Source of the DNA: JBEIFW01 sp040382215
GTDB lineage: Bacteria; Actinomycetota; Acidimicrobiia; Acidimicrobiales; Ilumatobacteraceae
Direction: 5' to 3'
DNA: 29,390 nt
NCBI GenBank assembly: GCA_040382215.1
Contig: JBEIFW010000018.1
Coordinates: forward strand, 1-29,390
The notes under the pieces were generated by a model. That model was not told the origin of the DNA. It was given only the letters and a program-made list of their open reading frames with translations, and did not search any database. This document shows, piece by piece, positions 28,334 through 29,390 of this stretch (its first letter is position 1; every line of letters begins with the position of its first letter). The position numbers and the translations under genes are program-made.

Positions 28334-29390
28334 ACCGGCGACCCGAGGAGCAGGACACCCAAGGGAGGGAGGTCGACGACGGCCGAGCAGGCCTGCCCCT
28401 GGTGGGGCCAATCGCCGGCGTCCACGACGTGGCTGGCGGCGTACCCGGAACCGCCGAAGCGGGAATCGTCGGAATCGACGAGCACGGCCCAATTCCCTGC
28501 CCGTGGCAACCCGAGCCGGTACCCGGGGCGGGGAACCGGAGTGAAATTCGCCACACACGCGACGACCTGCCCCCCGTCGTTCGACCAGCGCAGGAACGTG
28601 TAGACCGAGTGCGCCGCATCGTCGGCGTCGAGCCACTGGAATCCCGCAGCGTCGTGATCGCATTGGAGCGCCGGCCACTCCCCGACCACGCGGTTCAAGG
28701 TCCGCACCAACTCGAGTACACCGCGGTGCGACGATCCGGCGAGCGCGGCCCAGTCGATGCCACGGTGGTCGTCCCACTCGCCTCGCTGCGCGAACTCGCC
28801 CCCGGCGAAGAGCAGCTTCGCCCCGGGGTAGGCCCACATCCAGCTGTACAGGGCCCGGAGGTTGGCGAAGCGTTGCCAGTCGTCTCCGGGCATCTTCCCG
28901 AGCAACGACCCCTTGCCGTGTACCACCTCGTCGTGGCTGAGCGGCAGGACAAAACGCTCCGTGTACGCGTACAGCAGCCCGAAGGTGAGATCCCGGTGGT
29001 GGTGTCTGCGGTGGACCGGGTCGCGTCCGAAGTAGCCGAGCGTGTCGTGCATCCACCCCATGTTCCACTTGTGGGTGAACCCGAGACCGCCGTGATCCAC
29101 GGGCCGGCTGACCGCCGGCCAGGAGGTCGACTCCTCGGCAATCATCAAGGCGTCAGGCACCTCGGCGTGCACCACCTGGTTCAGTTCCCGAAGGAACTCG
29201 ATGGCCTCGAGGTTCTCCCGACCACCGTGCCGGTTCGGGATCCACGCCCCGGGCGCGCGGGAGTAGTCGAGGTAGAGCATCGACGCGACGGCGTCGACCC
29301 GCAGGCCGTCGACGTGGAACTCCTCCAGCCAATACAGCGCGTTCGCGATCAGGAAGTTGCGTACCTCGTTGCGGCCGTAGTTGAACACCA
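28330..29390 (-). CDS. glgB: 1,4-alpha-glucan branching enzyme (C-terminal part, runs off the window)
   Basis: The last 353 or so residues of a GH13 branching enzyme, which makes alpha-1,6 branches in glycogen. Visible catalytic residues are the nucleophile Asp in FHVDGLRVDAVASMLYLDYSR (32nd visible residue), the acid/base Glu in ALMIAEEST (85th) and the transition-state Asp in LPLSHDEVVHGKGSLLGKM (153rd). GFTHKWNMGWMHDTL and YPGAKLLFAGGEFAQ are GlgB-specific, as are the visible opening FNYGRNEVRNFLI and the C-terminal beta domain ending PPLGVLLLGSPV. The N-terminal CBM48 region and start lie beyond the window. The stop overlaps azlC by four bases, tying glycogen branching to an amino acid exporter. 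Confidence 0.95.
   Translation of the reverse strand, partial: VFNYGRNEVRNFLIANALYWLEEFHVDGLRVDAVASMLYLDYSRAPGAWIPNRHGGRENLEAIEFLRELNQVVHAEVPDALMIAEESTSWPAVSRPVDHGGLGFTHKWNMGWMHDTLGYFGRDPVHRRHHHRDLTFGLLYAYTERFVLPLSHDEVVHGKGSLLGKMPGDDWQRFANLRALYSWMWAYPGAKLLFAGGEFAQRGEWDDHRGIDWAALAGSSHRGVLELVRTLNRVVGEWPALQCDHDAAGFQWLDADDAAHSVYTFLRWSNDGGQVVACVANFTPVPRPGYRLGLPRAGNWAVLVDSDDSRFGGSGYAASHVVDAGDWPHQGQACSAVVDLPPLGVLLLGSPV

Noticed and set aside
27677..29068. 463-codon reading that would make AzlC a large fusion protein
   Set aside because: The added N-terminal part is an Arg-rich shadow of glgB. The GTG at 28333 overlapping the glgB stop gives a normal AzlC length.

Overview
The window (29,390 bp, very GC-rich, strong G/C third-position bias) looks like chromosomal core sequence of an actinobacterium. 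Two WhiB-family Fe-S regulators, a SigE-type ECF sigma factor with a ZAS anti-sigma partner, HtrA-like proteases and a twin-arginine translocase gene support this. A lone mreB, a chemoreceptor-like gene with a sigma-28-type promoter and the mix of conserved hypotheticals suggest the Acidimicrobiia (Ilumatobacter-like); that assignment is an inference. I saw no insertion sequence, integrase, prophage, CRISPR array, rRNA or tRNA.

Layout. 1-1.5 kb: start of polyphosphate kinase (reverse, cut by the window edge) and a small unknown gene. 1.7-3.5 kb: a two-gene phosphonate module, an FAD amine oxidase overlapping a phosphonatase-like hydrolase. 3.5-7.7 kb: envelope-stress locus with an htrA-type protease, whiB, anti-sigma, sigE, tatA and a second whiB; it recalls the mycobacterial sigE-rseA-htrA-tatB cluster, rearranged. 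7.8-8.3 kb: a scar in which a lipoprotein start is joined to the tail of a histidine kinase. 8.3-14.9 kb: a von Willebrand A protein and a MoxR/ChlI-like AAA+ ATPase, both reverse, enclosing a phosphodiester-glycosidase-like membrane protein and a forward pair made of a class III nucleotide cyclase and a GH1-fold protein without catalytic glutamates. 14.9-17 kb: a GH2 beta-mannosidase-like enzyme. 17-18.5 kb: moaE-mreB, where mreB appears to start at CTG. 18.6-23.4 kb: a degenerate protease with PDZ domain, an atypical SDR, a zincin-like protein without its zinc motif, and a chemoreceptor-like protein. 23.4-29.4 kb: an MFS protein, a GH57/DUF3536 protein, a lipoprotein, and glgB-azlC-azlD (glgB cut by the window edge).

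Regulation. Many genes here have a TANNNT hexamer 6-8 bases before the start codon and no Shine-Dalgarno sequence, implying mostly leaderless mRNAs. Against that background stand a symmetric, bidirectional SigE-like promoter between htrA and whiB, a SigE-like promoter in front of sigE, and two near-identical sigma-28-type promoters in front of whiB and the chemoreceptor-like gene. At least three genes (GH1-like, S1C-like, zincin-like) keep a fold but appear to have lost catalytic residues.
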